NCBI GenBank assembly: GCA_028023455.1 | Contig: JAQFVV010000032.1 | Location: forward strand, 62,001 to 126,000 | Length of the DNA stretch: 64,000 bases | Direction of reading: 5' to 3' | DNA from: Epiperipatus broadwayi | Taxonomy: Eukaryota > Onychophora > Udeonychophora > Euonychophora > Peripatidae | Shown here: piece after piece, positions 10,791 through 22,799 of the stretch | Layout of the letters: each line of letters opens with the position of its first letter | Position numbering within the stretch: the first letter of the stretch is position 1 | Notes under the pieces: generated by a model | What the model was told of the DNA's origin: nothing | The model's input: the letters and a program-made list of their open reading frames with translations, nothing else | Databases searched by the model: none | Position numbers and translations under genes: made by a program

Positions 10791-11880
10791 CTCCCCTAAT
10801 ATCAAAATTTTTTCACTTAAATCGAAAAATAAAAATGGCTGAAGATATATATATGTACACAAGAAATAGATAAAAAGAATAAATTATTAAAAAAACACAA
10901 GAAAATGGTATCAGATCCTGTAATAATTCAAATTTAAAAAATAAATAAGTCTGTGATTAATACAAAAACCAAACATGGTGGACAATGGCGGACAAAAACG
11001 CGGGAAATCCAAAGCAATGGTTATATAAACTAACAACAAAATCCTCTAATTATTTACCTTTCCACATTTCCATATATGAATGGGATCAAAAATAATTAAA
11101 AGCAATGGTTATATAAACTAAAGAGAATCTATTTCTCAAATTGCATCAAGAATACGATCAAAAATAATTAAAATGCAAATATTACTAAGAGATAAAGAAT
11201 TACTGAGTAACTTTTTAAAAATATACATTTCATATTTAAAAATAAAAAGACTATTTGCAAATAATAAGTCACAACACTTAAATACCAAGTAATAAATAGT
11301 AAATAATTAAATATAATTATAGCAACTTATTTATTATTTATTAATTAATAATTAATATAGAGTTTAAAATAATCATCGATTCCAGTTAGGAAAAAATATT
11401 ATATTTATTTGCAAGAACGTTACAGGATTTTATTTTAACAAGAATTGAAATAAATAAGAATATTAAAATAGAGTTTTAAAAATATATTTGTAGAAATTTT
11501 ACCAGCGCTTTGTTCGAAGTTCAGTTCACCATTTATACAATATAAGTTGATCAATGTCCTTGTTTACAACTGTTCTTTAATTAAAATTATAAAATTTACC
11601 TTTCTATTCTTAAATTAGCACTTTTATCAAAGGTGATTGATCTCCATGTGAATAATAGCAGATTAAAAAAAATACTTTAACAGAAGACGTTGACAAATCA
11701 CTATTGCTGCTTGAAATATAGCATATATAATATCCCAATACAGTTTCTTTTTTCTTAAACAAAGTTGCAAATTGTAATGTGATGTAATAGCTCTTTCTTA
11801 ATATTCTTCCACGAAAATATAACACCAATACAATTCAAAATATGAAATGATTTTTCTGTAATTAGAATTATCAAATAATA

Positions 11881-11940
11881 AATTATTCACATGGAGATCA
11901 TTTTAAAGAAAATCATTTCTTTTTTAAATGTTGAAGAATA
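11881..11940. other. Spacer of the 3.3-kb foldback
   Basis: The unpaired centre between the arms. It contains ATTATTCACATGGAGATCA, which also occurs near 12180 and, in complement, near 11640 within the arms, so the spacer is derived from arm sequence. Confidence 0.6.
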
Positions 11941-13024
11941 ATTGATTATTTGGTAATTGTAATTAAAGAAAAATCATTTCGTATTTTGAATTGTATTGGT
12001 GTTATATTTTCATGGAATGATATTAGGAAAGAACTATTACATCACATTTCAATTTGCAACTTTGTTTAAGAAAAAAGAAACTGTATTGGGATATTATATA
12101 TGCTATATTTCAAGCAGCAATAACTTTGCTATAGTGTTTTGTCAACGTCTTCTGTTAAAGTATTTTTGTTAATCTGCTATTATTCACATGGAGATCAATC
12201 ACCTTTGATAAAAGTGCTAATTTAAGAATAGAAAGGTAAATTTTATAATTTTAATTAAAGAACAGTTGTAAACAAGGGCATCGATCAACAGATATTGTGT
12301 AAATGGTGAACTGAACTTCGAACAAAGAGCTGGTAAAATTTCTACAAATATATTTTTAAAACTCTATTTTAATATTCTTATTTATTTCAATTCTTGTTAA
12401 AATAAAATCCTGTAACGTTCTTGCAAATAAATATAATATTTTTTCCTAACTGGAATCGATGATTATTTTAAACTCTATATTAATTATTAATTAATAAATA
12501 ACGAATAAGTTGCTATAATTATATTTAATTACTTACTATTTATTACTTGGTATTTAAGTGTTGTGACTTATTATTTGCAAATAGTCTTTTTATTTTTAAA
12601 TATGAAATGTATATTTTTAAAAAGTTACTCAGTAATTCTTTATATCTTAGTAATATTTGCATTTTAATTATTTTTGATCGTATTCTTGATGCAATTTGAG
12701 AAATAGATTCTCTTTAGTTTATATAACCATTGCTTTTAATTATTTTTGATCCCATTCATATATGGAAATGTCGAAAGGTAAATAATTAGAGGATTTTGTT
12801 GTAGTTTATATAACCGTTGCTTTGGATTTCCTGCATTTTTGTCTGCCATTGTCCACCATGTTTGGTTTTTGTATTAATCACAGACTTATTTATTTTTTAA
12901 ATTTGAATTATTACAGGATCTGATACCATTTTCTTGTGTTTTTTTATCGATTTCTTGTGTACATATATCTTCAGCCATTTTTATTTTTCGATTTAAGTGA
13001 AGAAATTTTGATATTAGGGGGGGG

Positions 13025-13585
13025 GGAGCAGCCACTTTCATCATTTTTTACATTTGTGATTTTTGAGACACTCACAGATTATTTTTTTTTTGTCATTTTT
13101 TAGTCACTTTCATCTGGGTTTTTTTTTATTTGTCATTTTTGAGCCACTTTCATTGATTCCTTTTTTTATTTGTCATTTTTGAGCCACTTTCATCGATTCC
13201 TTTTTTTATTTGTCATTTTTGAGCCACTTTGATCGATTATTTTTTTTATTTGTTATTTTTGACACACTTTCATCGGGTTTTTTTTTTTGTCATTTTTTAG
13301 CTATTTTCATCTAGTTTTTTATTTAGTTGTCATTTTTGAGCAACTTTCATTGATTCCTTTTTTTTTATTTGTCATTTTTGACCCACTTTCATCAGGGTTT
13401 TTTTTTTTGTCATTTTTTAGCCACTTTCATTTGTTTTTGTTTTTTTTTGTCATTTTTGAGCCACTTTCATCGATTCCTTTTTTTTATTTGTCATTTTTGA
13501 CCCACTTTCATCAGGGGGGGTTGTCATTTTTCAGCCACTTCCATCTGCTTTTTTTTTTTATTTTGTCATTTTTGAATTGTTTTCA
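13025..13585. repeat. Minisatellite in right foldback arm
   Basis: The complement of the left-arm minisatellite: units of TGTCATTTTTGAGCCACTTT plus CATCGATTCC and a T-run. There are about twice as many units as in the left arm, so the arrays have expanded independently. The 133-codon frame at 13287-13688 is a translation of this array and not a gene. Confidence 0.85.
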
Positions 13586-13685
13586 TAAAAAAAATTATCA
13601 CTTGCCATTTTCAGGCCAGTTGTTGATGGTGTCGCCGCACCCTCTGACGGTGGCAGTACGGTCTGCAAACTACAACTGCTGGCCA

Positions 13686-16600
13686 TAACAGATAATGCAG
13701 CTATAAATATTTAAGAGTATGTTTAAAAGTTAAATTTTGATAGTCTAAAACTTATAGTTAAATAAATGTTATATTTAAACTTATAAAATTATATTTAATA
13801 ATTATAATTAATATCATATATTTTAAAAGTAGGTTTTATGGTAGTGAAAGTTATATTTAGTTCTACATTTTCTAAATTATTCTTCCAAATTTTGTATTAT
13901 TGTATTATTTTATTTAATACAACAAGTGTAGCAATTCATTATTCCCAGACAGAAAATGGATAGTTTGTCTTGGTTATTAATCATGTGATTTGTATAATAT
14001 ATGGTTATACACACATGCTTGCTAGTATTTAGATTAGTAAAGTTCAAAATATTTTTAAATTGCATTATAGAATTGGATGTAATTATTACCTATCATAAAA
14101 GAAAATAATAAATATTAAGTTAACTATCATATAAACTGTCTTAAATAATGTAATAAAGATGAATATAGCTAATAAAAGTTAAATATTTTGTTTTAAAATA
14201 AACTAGATAAATTAAATATTAAAGGTGGGATAAAATTTATTAAATATTGTTTTAAAAGATATTTTAAATGTTTAATTAATTTAGTAAAGTAATAATTGAT
14301 TTGGAATTAATATTTTAAATAATATTTTTAAAGTTATAATACATCATATTTTTTATTTTGAAATTTAATTGTGTAAGAATGGAACAATATGTAAATTAGG
14401 TATCAAACAAAAAGTAAAAAATCAACCAATAGGATGAGATATTTTCTAGGATATAAATACTGATGCAGGGGGTATCAAAGGGTGATTAAAGATATTAGTG
14501 ATCAAGTGTAGAAGCTATCAAGAAGATAGTAATTTTAAATTTTATTATATTTGTCAATTTTTAGTGCTCTCATACAATTTATTTGCAAAGCTAATAGGAT
14601 ATTATTTATAGTATTTTCAAAGAGAGTGTAATATAAAATATATTTAATAACTTCATTTTAATATGCCTTGCTAATTTTTAAAGTTCTTTGCCAGTAGTAT
14701 TCATCAGAAAACTTAATTTACTTCGCAATAAGAATATGAAAATGCCGATAATTAAAACATATTTAATGGAAATTTTATAAATATCATAATTGTAGATATA
14801 ATGTTAATAATATTACCCAAGAGGACTATTCCAGTATATAAATTATTATTATTATGGACATTGTACAAGAAGCTTAATAGGAAAGCTATTTGCTGACTAA
14901 AAGTAAAATATGCATTATTTTATATAGCAACAAGATAGCCTTGTCCAAGGTTAATAAGTAACATGAAAAGTATATTATATGATAATTTATGAAAACAATG
15001 TTATAGGAATAAATGTTTTATCCTTTTTGAAGGAAACATTTAAAATATTTGCAAGAAATTATTTTAAGTAAAGACTGAGGAAATATTTAGAAAAAAACGT
15101 ATGTTTAAAACCTGAATGAAAGAAGGTTATACACATTTTTGCTAAAATTATTTAAAAATGGATAATTTTAAGACAATAATGGAAAGCTATAAATGAATAA
15201 TAAATAGCAATAAATTTTCCTAAAGAAGAAACCTACAGAGAAAAGGAATATGTGAGTAAATAAAAGTATGGAATTGTGAAAATATTTTATATTACGCAAA
15301 AAGCTTATCTGGATAGTTTGAGTTAAATCAATGTGATTTGATGCATCACCAGGCTAAGGAATACTATAGTACAGAAGCTTCACAGAATTATTTTAAAAGT
15401 TATGATTTTGTTATGACTTGAATAATCATCATTCTGGACAGTAGAAATCATAAATTATTTTCCTATAAACTTTTCCAAAACAGATTTATGATTATTTTAT
15501 TTAATTTTTCAAGATTTTAAAAGACATCATATTATTTTTTTTACTATTCATTTTTTAAACCTGAGATTTTTATAGAGGAAGTTCGTTCAACACTTATCAC
15601 CGGAAACATTTTGTCTTGTTTGTCATCATAGCAATGGGGGAGATTATAGAATTGCTCTTAAAGAGAACATTTTTTAAAAAAAACTCTTGAGAAAATAAAA
15701 AGCATTTTGAACTCTATAAAGAAATTGTTGTTTCAGCTGAAGATTAAGTAAATATAGTTTATCTCATTTATTAATTTTTTAAAATGTAATTATTTTGGTT
15801 TATAAGAGTAGGAACATGAATATTAATTTATTGATAATATTAGAGTCTTATAAAAGAATAATTTAATAATTTAAATAAGAACATCTTAAATAAAGGTATG
15901 GGTGTTTTTTCATGTATGCAATGTTGTATCTAATTGGTGGAAAACTGAAGACTTGAAAGATGATGACAAGTTGATATCACTTGGTAATAGTTAATGAATA
16001 TTGATATATTTTATGATGTATTTTTGTTTTTGTTTTTTTTTAGATTGCCTATGAATTATAGTGTATGGAAGTTTAAATGTTAAATTATATGCAAATGCAT
16101 TTATACAACACTTTAAAATTATGAGATTAGGATTTATTTTGGAAATATGCATACTATAATTTTATACTAGTAATATAACACAACATGATAATAAGTATTT
16201 ATGTGATTCTTTTAAAAACTTTCATATTATTGGATGTTCTAAGGATTTATATGATGAGTTTGTATATGTTTTAGAATATAGAATAAGAAAGTAAACAGAC
16301 TTTTCTTGTGGATTAGTAAGATTTCTCTAATTAGCATTGAATTTTGTTTATTATTTTGAATATGCAAGTTAGTTTTTGTCGATGTAAGATTTGATAAATC
16401 TTTCAGGAAATGATGATAAGGTAGTGACTTGGCTGTAGTATTATGAACATTAATCCAAGAGATGATATTAAGGTAGGATGTAATAAGGGAATATGAATAG
16501 TATTTTATAATCTTAGTGGACATACAGTACAGTTAAAAATGCCCTGTGACTGATACATTTTTGTGAACAGTGTCTGTTTTCTTTAAGTATTGATGTTTCA

Positions 16601-18606
16601 ATAAATCTGAATGAATAGCTTTGACATCATTGATATTATTGGAGGACATTAGACAGAATAGGTCATGCCTCTATTTCTTATAGATACACTGTACCATGGT
16701 ATTTTTCTCTGATATGTGCTGAGTTATACTCTAGTTTTGCTTCTCTTGCCTACTCATCTATTCACTATATAGATTTCCAATGTAACTACATCATACAGTA
16801 TGGTATATTTCAAAAGAAATAATAGATAATTTAGAGTTTAAGATATGCTATGGTTTGAATGAGATAAGTTCATTTACTTGTAAGAAGAAATATAGTTTGT
16901 GTAAATTGGAATTGAAAATCCAATGGATCCAAAAGGAAAAAGAATCATAAAATATGTTTTAGATTTTTATATTTGGAAAATAAAAATAAACTTTAGAAAT
17001 AAAATATGTAAAGCAAAGTTGCTTGGGGAATATTAAATAAGTTTTTAAATATTTTATTTCATTTTAAAATGAGTACTGCATATTTTTAAAATACAATGTT
17101 ATAAAGTAAAACAATATAAACAATAAGCATAGGTACAGTTTATATTTAATAAATAATAGGAAATATATCAGTGATTACAACTATATAGTATTAGAGTAAT
17201 ATTAAATGGGATATGTATTATATTTAATAGTCATTGTGTAGTGAACAACGATATCCACACAATTTAATAACAAATTATCAGTAGATATTTTTTATATGAT
17301 ATCTTTTAACATTGCAAAATGAAATTGTCTACTGAAAAATATCCATGCTCTCGATTAGTGTTCTTATTTTGTTTTTCCATACTATGTTTCAATGGATGTT
17401 CTTAAAAGGAAGCATAGTGAAATAATATTTCAAGATACAATATATTAAAATTAGTATAATAAACTGTAATTTTATCATAAAGGTTGATCACAAAATATAA
17501 ATAAAATTGTATTATTTTATTATTATTATTTTAAGTCAGAATGAAGACTTAAATAAATTCTAGATTGTTTTAATAACTAAGTAATAAAAAATGTAGAAAC
17601 GGTGTAAATTGAGGATATCCAATGTAAATATTGTAAATAAATTGTTTATTTTATTTTATTGTTATAATAAAACTTTGTTAAATTTTGTTTTTCAAAAATT
17701 TGTGTGTTACAACTGTTTCTTTTCCATTCAAACGCATGATACACCCAGAATAATAAAAACAAACATATAATTTTGCATAGAGATAAATAAAGAATTATTT
17801 TAAGAATTTGAATATTTTCTTGGAATTTATGTACTTAAGCAATCACATTTTACATTATCTTATGGTCATAAATTAGTTATCATAATAGTACATCGAATTA
17901 TATGCTATTAGTTGCCACACATATATTTTCAGATTATCTAGTATTACCATATATTTATCACGTTCTTATAAGAAGATAAAAGATTATATTATAGTATTTT
18001 TATTATTTTATTATAATAATAAAATTATAGTGAAGAAAGATAAATACAGAATTAGTTCATACAATAAAGAATATTATTATTATTTGTTATTATTAGTTTA
18101 AGTGTAGTAGAGTATGACATAAAAATCCCTTATCATGTTTTACACCGTGATTTAATTATCTTAAAATAATTTTATGAACCTGAGATTTTATTGAGCTAAA
18201 TTATTATAAATAAAAGATTAAGATTTAAATATTAGTTTAATCTTAATGAGTAGGATTTATTAAAGTCATAAGAATAATATAAGTTTATTTATTTGGGATA
18301 GTAATAGGGGGATAGTATTCTTATGACATTGAGGTAGTATCTGTGTGATATTGGCTCAATGTAATCTTTCTTGTCACCTGTATTTCACTTCCAAGTCTCA
18401 TAAATATTAAATATTTATTTGATTTATTCTATAAACTGAACCTTATTCTTAATTTTGAATTTGAGCTAGTAAAACATTTTAAATTAAGGCAGGATATTTT
18501 ATTTATCAATTATTTGCATTTAACCAAATGTAATATGTAACTGAGCTAATCCATTTTTACTTAATACTGTATGCCCTGGAAGTAAGATGCAAATGATAGG
18601 TTAGAA
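13686..18606. other. Unannotated AT-rich block
   Basis: No gene or recognised repeat seen over nearly 5 kb. A promoter-like patch lies near 14426-14480. A GC-richer patch near 15585-15655 (containing ACACTTATCACCGGAAACAT) stands out but is unassigned. A 94-codon frame on the minus strand (16239-16523) has no recognisable motif. Confidence 0.4.
14426..14480 (+). promoter_or_regulatory. Candidate CCAAT/TATA promoter
   Basis: CCAAT at 14426-14430 is followed by TATAAAT at 14452-14458 in a locally GC-richer patch. The spacing fits a polymerase II promoter such as a retrotransposon LTR, but no matching LTR partner or downstream frame is visible. Confidence 0.25.
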
Positions 18607-18621
18607 TATATATATATATAT
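18607..18621. repeat. (TA)n tract at LTR insertion site
   Basis: Left flank of the solo LTR. A matching (TA)n tract follows its right end (20758-20772), consistent with insertion into a TA microsatellite. Confidence 0.85.
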
Positions 18622-20757
18622 TGTAACGATATATAAATATGTCGTTACATTAATTTAAAATAAAAACTTTTAAGTTCGCATATAAAAATAAGTGTATTAA
18701 AAATAAAAGTAAAAAAAAACTAAACGATAAAATTAAAAACGTTTGTTATACGTATATATATTCGCACAGATGCTAAACTTTAAAAATATTTTTTTAATAA
18801 ATAAAAAAAGGTATTTGAATGTATTTTTTATAAAAAAAAAATTTATAAAAGTATTTTAATAAAAAAAATAATGTAAGTTAAAATAAAAACAGGTATTAAT
18901 TAATTCCTGTAATCTATAAATGGAAATGATTGTTTATTAATTATCTAAAAGCTGTTTAATTAAAAAGTCAGATGGAAAGTTAGATAAGAGAAGAAAGGGA
19001 TTTTAGCTTGACCAATGGAAGCCAAATAAAGGCCCGGACCATAACGAAAAAACAGAAGTGATGTTTTTGTTCATGGAATCCATAGGAGGACTATAAAAAG
19101 AAAAAAATATTGAGTTCCAGTCAGAGAGTTTTTCCAACTTGATTTGATGACAATGGTAAGACGCACTTGCCGTTCTCTCTCATTTTTTTGTTTGTTTTAA
19201 AAAAAATAAAATGAAAAGACTGTGATACCAGAATGGAACCAGCTAATGCTACCTCCAGAACATTTTCTTCCAATGGAGACGCCGTGGGAATTGCCAACGG
19301 GAACATGCACTATATGAAATGAACAAGTATTAAAATCAATTAAGAACTTTCGTCAAGTTTTATAAATTGATAAACAAGCCAACTTAAAAGTTAAAATGGA
19401 CTCTTATCTGACTTTTGTAAGTTTTTAAATCAAATTAATAATGTTTAATTTTATATGTTTTCTGATTGATAACATCTTTTCCATTATTTTTTTTTCTTAT
19501 TGTAAAGATTATTTAAATGCATGAAATTTAAGTTGTTTATAGCGCTTGCATGGATTCGTTTGCGGTTAATTATATTTTGGTTTTCATATTTGATCAAAAT
19601 ATATAGACATTCAATAAATAATGATACCTTATGGTGAATATCTAAAATGTATTTATTCGGATGTCTTTTAAGTTATTGGTGACAACGCAAGTATCTTATG
19701 GTGAATACTATTGGGTTACTTATAAGTTTCCCTCTGCGATTGTCGGTATCAATAATTTTGTATTTTGATCGTTTATGTTTATTTTGAAATGTTTTTGACC
19801 GTGGAATCTATGTAATCGATCTATACCAAACATTTTTAAACTCATTTGTGCGAACGTATCTAAATGTTAAACTTAAGTCGGGCATGAATGGCTATATAGA
19901 TTTGTAAAGTTATATTAGGGGAGGGTAATCTTAGGTTATTTGTGTCGTTGTTGAATTGGGTCAATGGATTGGATATATTTGTGTAATTGGTGATGTGTAT
20001 GAGTTCGCTACGTGCAGAATCGCTGTATACACCGCACCAATCCTTTGCCTATGGATGGGATTGTAAGTAAAAGGATCGTCCCTTCCTATGGAGTTTTTAT
20101 TTTATTGTTCTTCTTGCTATACAGACATCATATTCCTGTATTAAACAAGAGTCAATGTTTTCTTAAACTATATTGTTCAGATGTCCATTCCTGACAGTAT
20201 AGTATCTTTGTGCTGTTGTATTTTCATGCTACATTGAATACATAAATGTATCGGATGGATTGATGCCAGTTTGACTGCGAATTTTAGCCTAGGGTTAAAT
20301 AGGGATAGAATGTTTTATTTTCAAATGCAGATCTATGTAGTCTATTCATACTTGACAATCTAAATAAAAAAATTAAAATCATTGAAATTTATATAAATGT
20401 AAAATTAAAGAGTAATAAGAATATAAAAATCTAAAAATGTTAAACCTATTCCTCGAGTTTAGAATGATTTTATATGTGCGTAAATAAATATTTTTATGTG
20501 TTAATTTCTGGCAGTGGCTTTTATTCTTTTATATTTAAGATATAAAATTTATACTTTATTATCTCTGCTACTCCACTGAGCTAGTGACTTGGGCTAACGA
20601 CCGGAATCAAAATTAAAAAAAAAAAAGGGAAAAAAAAATTATTTTTTTTTGTTTTACTTACGTATCTGCCTACTTTATAAATTTTTCTAGGTTCAAATGC
20701 CTAGATGGCGCCCTGTAGTGCAGTTTACGTAAGTCTAGCTTTCTCCGGATCGTTACA
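18622..20757 (+). mobile_element. Long solo LTR (about 2.1 kb)
   Basis: It begins TGTAACGATATA and ends GGATCGTTACA, so it has the TG...CA ends typical of LTRs, extended to an imperfect inverted TGTAACGAT. It aligns over most of its length with the two minus-strand LTRs at 48760-50952 and 51680-53860, for example at GTCGTTACATT, the CATAAGGTATC/GGTGAATATCTAAAATG region, GGCGCCATCTAGGC and CTAGGTTCAAATGCCTA. A CCAAT box, TATA box and initiator lie about 400-500 bases in. No internal region follows, so it is best read as a solo LTR left by recombination. The superfamily (probably Gypsy) cannot be fixed without coding sequence. Confidence 0.7.
19012..19124 (+). promoter_or_regulatory. LTR promoter (CCAAT, TATA, initiator)
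   Basis: ACCAATGG at 19011-19018, CTATAAAAAG at 19091-19100, and an initiator-like TTCCAGTCAG around 19115-19124, about 25-30 bases after the TATA box. A possible splice donor (ATGGTAAGA) lies near 19154. This ordering is that of an LTR U3/R boundary. Confidence 0.6.
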
Positions 20758-20772
20758 ATATATATATATATT

Positions 20773-21252
20773 AGCTCAAAAAAATTAACACATTCAAATA
20801 TTCTTTCCCATGTGTGTCTACACCTTCAGGGTGTTTTGCTTAAAACTGTAAACTTTTATAACTATGAAAAACAATTTTTCTTAATTTATTTAATTTGTCT
20901 ATGCAGCCTAATAATCCATCCAGAGGTCATTGATATGCATTATTTACATCAATAGTTAAATTGATATTCTTACCTTTAACATGTTTCAGGCTGGTGGAAA
21001 TGATCATTACTAACTCTTGTTTTAAAATAATTAATTAAAATAACAGTAAAAATTTTTTTAGAAAATTGGTGAGGGTTTGCAGTAATTGATTAGCTGTTTT
21101 GTTATAAATAATTACTTTTTATGTTATGCCATTTGAACTGCGGTATGTCTAATAAATATGCAATCCATCATTATTCTGATCTCTAAACATATTTATATAG
21201 ATAAATATAATATTCAAATTTGTGTATTAAATCCAGTAATATTCATATAAAA
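20773..21252. other. AT-rich intergenic DNA
   Basis: Nothing recognised between the solo LTR and the family B element. Confidence 0.5.
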
Positions 21253-21654
21253 CAGGCAAAACTCACTATACATATTGCTACACACAGCCTGCTAGAGTAA
21301 TCAATGGATGTCAGAAGCATTGTGCATAAAATCTCCTTCTAGTACCTACTCATCCAATATCCTCAAACTAGTTTCTGGCTTGTGGACTTCATCAGTGAGG
21401 AGCCTTGGATCTGAGAGCACTGCACCTAGATCTTATGATCTAATGCAACCCTCCAGCAGCCACCTTTTATCTCCACTTAACTACAAAACTATGAGTCTTA
21501 AATTAAAAACACCTTCATGTTTTCAGTCCAAGGCAATTACCTTATATAGTCATATGGGTCTAAACTAGAAGGGGATTTTATGCATAAGCCTTCTGGAATC
21601 CACTGATTACTCTAGCTTGTTGTGTGTGGCAATACGTATAGTGAGTTTTGCCTG
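21253..21654 (+). mobile_element. TIR element family B, full copy (402 bp)
   Basis: The termini CAGGCAAAACTCACTATACA and the complement of TGTATCGTATAGTGAGTTTTGCCTG-type sequence at the right end form TIRs of roughly 80-90 bp, which also share GTAATCAATGGATG and CTTGTGCATAAAAT. The interior is non-coding; the 86-codon frame at 21308-21568 reads through it. The CAGG...CCTG ends are hAT-like, but the flanks (ATATAAAA / TTTTAAAA) give no clean 8-bp duplication. It is the most complete of six copies or fragments in the window. Confidence 0.75.
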
Positions 21655-21949
21655 TTTTAAAACAGTTATATGCAAGCATAAGAAGTGGTGGTCATGTGAT
21701 GGTTATATTCATATAGTTTAATTTATTCTACTAGAAGTACATTCGACTATATTTCTTTTAGTCTTTATCAATTATATAACTTTGAATAATCAAAACGAGA
21801 CATCATTTCATAACTCTCATAGTCCCATTCAGTTCCCCCACAATTCTGCTATTTAATATGTATATATATATAAATTTGAATATTATGTATATTTTGGAAA
21901 GAATACAGGCATCAAACTTAATTTATATATATACCATTAAATTGTTTAT

Positions 21950-22505
21950 ATATACAAGGGACTTGGACTCAGACTTTCAAACTCCCCATAGTTATCCAAT
22001 CTAGCTTATACAATTGATGCATATGACCACATACATGTGAAAAAGATAAATGATCTCCATTATATGTATATCTCCATTATATGGATTTTCTGCTGAACCA
22101 GCACTCATCAATTGGTTCAGATCACCATCTTCAACACATACATACAGTCATTGCTCAGTTTATATCAAGATATCAAATCCTCAAACTTAAATAGACAAAC
22201 CTCAATCCTCTTCACTCTTCAACTCTTCAGTCATTCATATGACTGAAAATCTAAAGATGAAATGTTCAAACCCCTTGGTATTGCCAATATGGTTGTCATA
22301 CACATGTTGATTTTAAATCAATCTGAAGCCTCATACAAAGGAACTTAATATGTCCATTTAATTATACAAGAGATTATTTATCATTTTTACATGTATGTGG
22401 CTATGTGTATCAATTGTATAAACTGGATTGGATTTCTGTGGGGAGTTTTTCTGAATTTGATATACATTAAGTTTAGTATAGACAATATCCATGTATTTAA
22501 ATATT
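21950..22505. repeat. Palindromic repeat family A, copy 3 (both arms)
   Basis: The left arm carries GACTCAGACTTTCAAACTCC, ACATGTGAAAAAGATAAATG and GAACCAGCACTCATCAATTGG. The right arm carries complements of the outer part (TTTATCATTTTTACATGTAT, GGGGAGTTTTTCTGAATTTG) and ends at TAGACAATATCCATGTATTT. The centre is diverged, non-coding sequence. Confidence 0.75.
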
Positions 22506-22583
22506 ATATATATTTACATAAAATAAATTATAACAATCTATATATAAATAAGCATTTATTTTTATAGCGTCTGTATACAATTT

Positions 22584-22768
22584 GTAATTACATTCATATC
22601 GGCCTTTCAAGCCAATTGTGCAAATGCTTTACGAGTGTTAAATAATAAATGAATACCTTCTGACCAATAAATTCTATATCTTGTATTGGTCAAAGGGTAT
22701 TCATTTATTATTTAACACTGATAAAGTGTTTGCACAATTGGCTTGAAAGGCCGATATGAATGTAATTA
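22584..22768. repeat. Near-perfect 185-bp hairpin (snapback MITE)
   Basis: Arms of about 82 bases (22586-22668 and 22685-22766) pair with only a handful of mismatches around a 16-base loop (AAATTCTATATCTTGT). The arms contain ATATCGGCCTTTCAAGCC and its complement. A transcript through it would fold into a long double strand. It is most likely a palindromic MITE; a small-RNA precursor is possible but unsupported. Confidence 0.8.
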
Positions 22769-22799
22769 TATCAATCTATACAAAATTTTCACTGGAAAG

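Larger units (their letters stand above)
10401..13685. mobile_element. Foldback element with ~1.5-1.7 kb inverted arms
   Basis: The two ends are inverted copies of each other: the left end begins TGGCCAGGTTGTAGTTTGCA and the right end finishes with its complement, TGCAAACTACAACTGCTGGCCA. Both tips are GC-rich, unlike the interior. The arms (10401-about 11880 and about 11941-13685) match almost throughout, around a spacer of about 60 bases. Each arm carries a block of short tandem repeats just inside the tip. This architecture resembles Foldback/Galileo-type DNA elements, whose long TIRs contain internal tandem repeats. No transposase and no clear target-site duplication are visible, so the superfamily is inferred, not shown. 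Confidence 0.75.

Noticed and set aside
13287-13688. 133-codon Phe-rich frame
   Set aside because: Translation of the T-rich minisatellite in the foldback arm; no conserved start or domain.
18622-20757. DNA transposon with TGTAACGAT terminal inverted repeats
   Set aside because: The homologous pair at 48.8-53.9 kb occurs as direct repeats around a PBS-like and a purine tract, which fits an LTR element better; the short inverted ends are common in LTRs.
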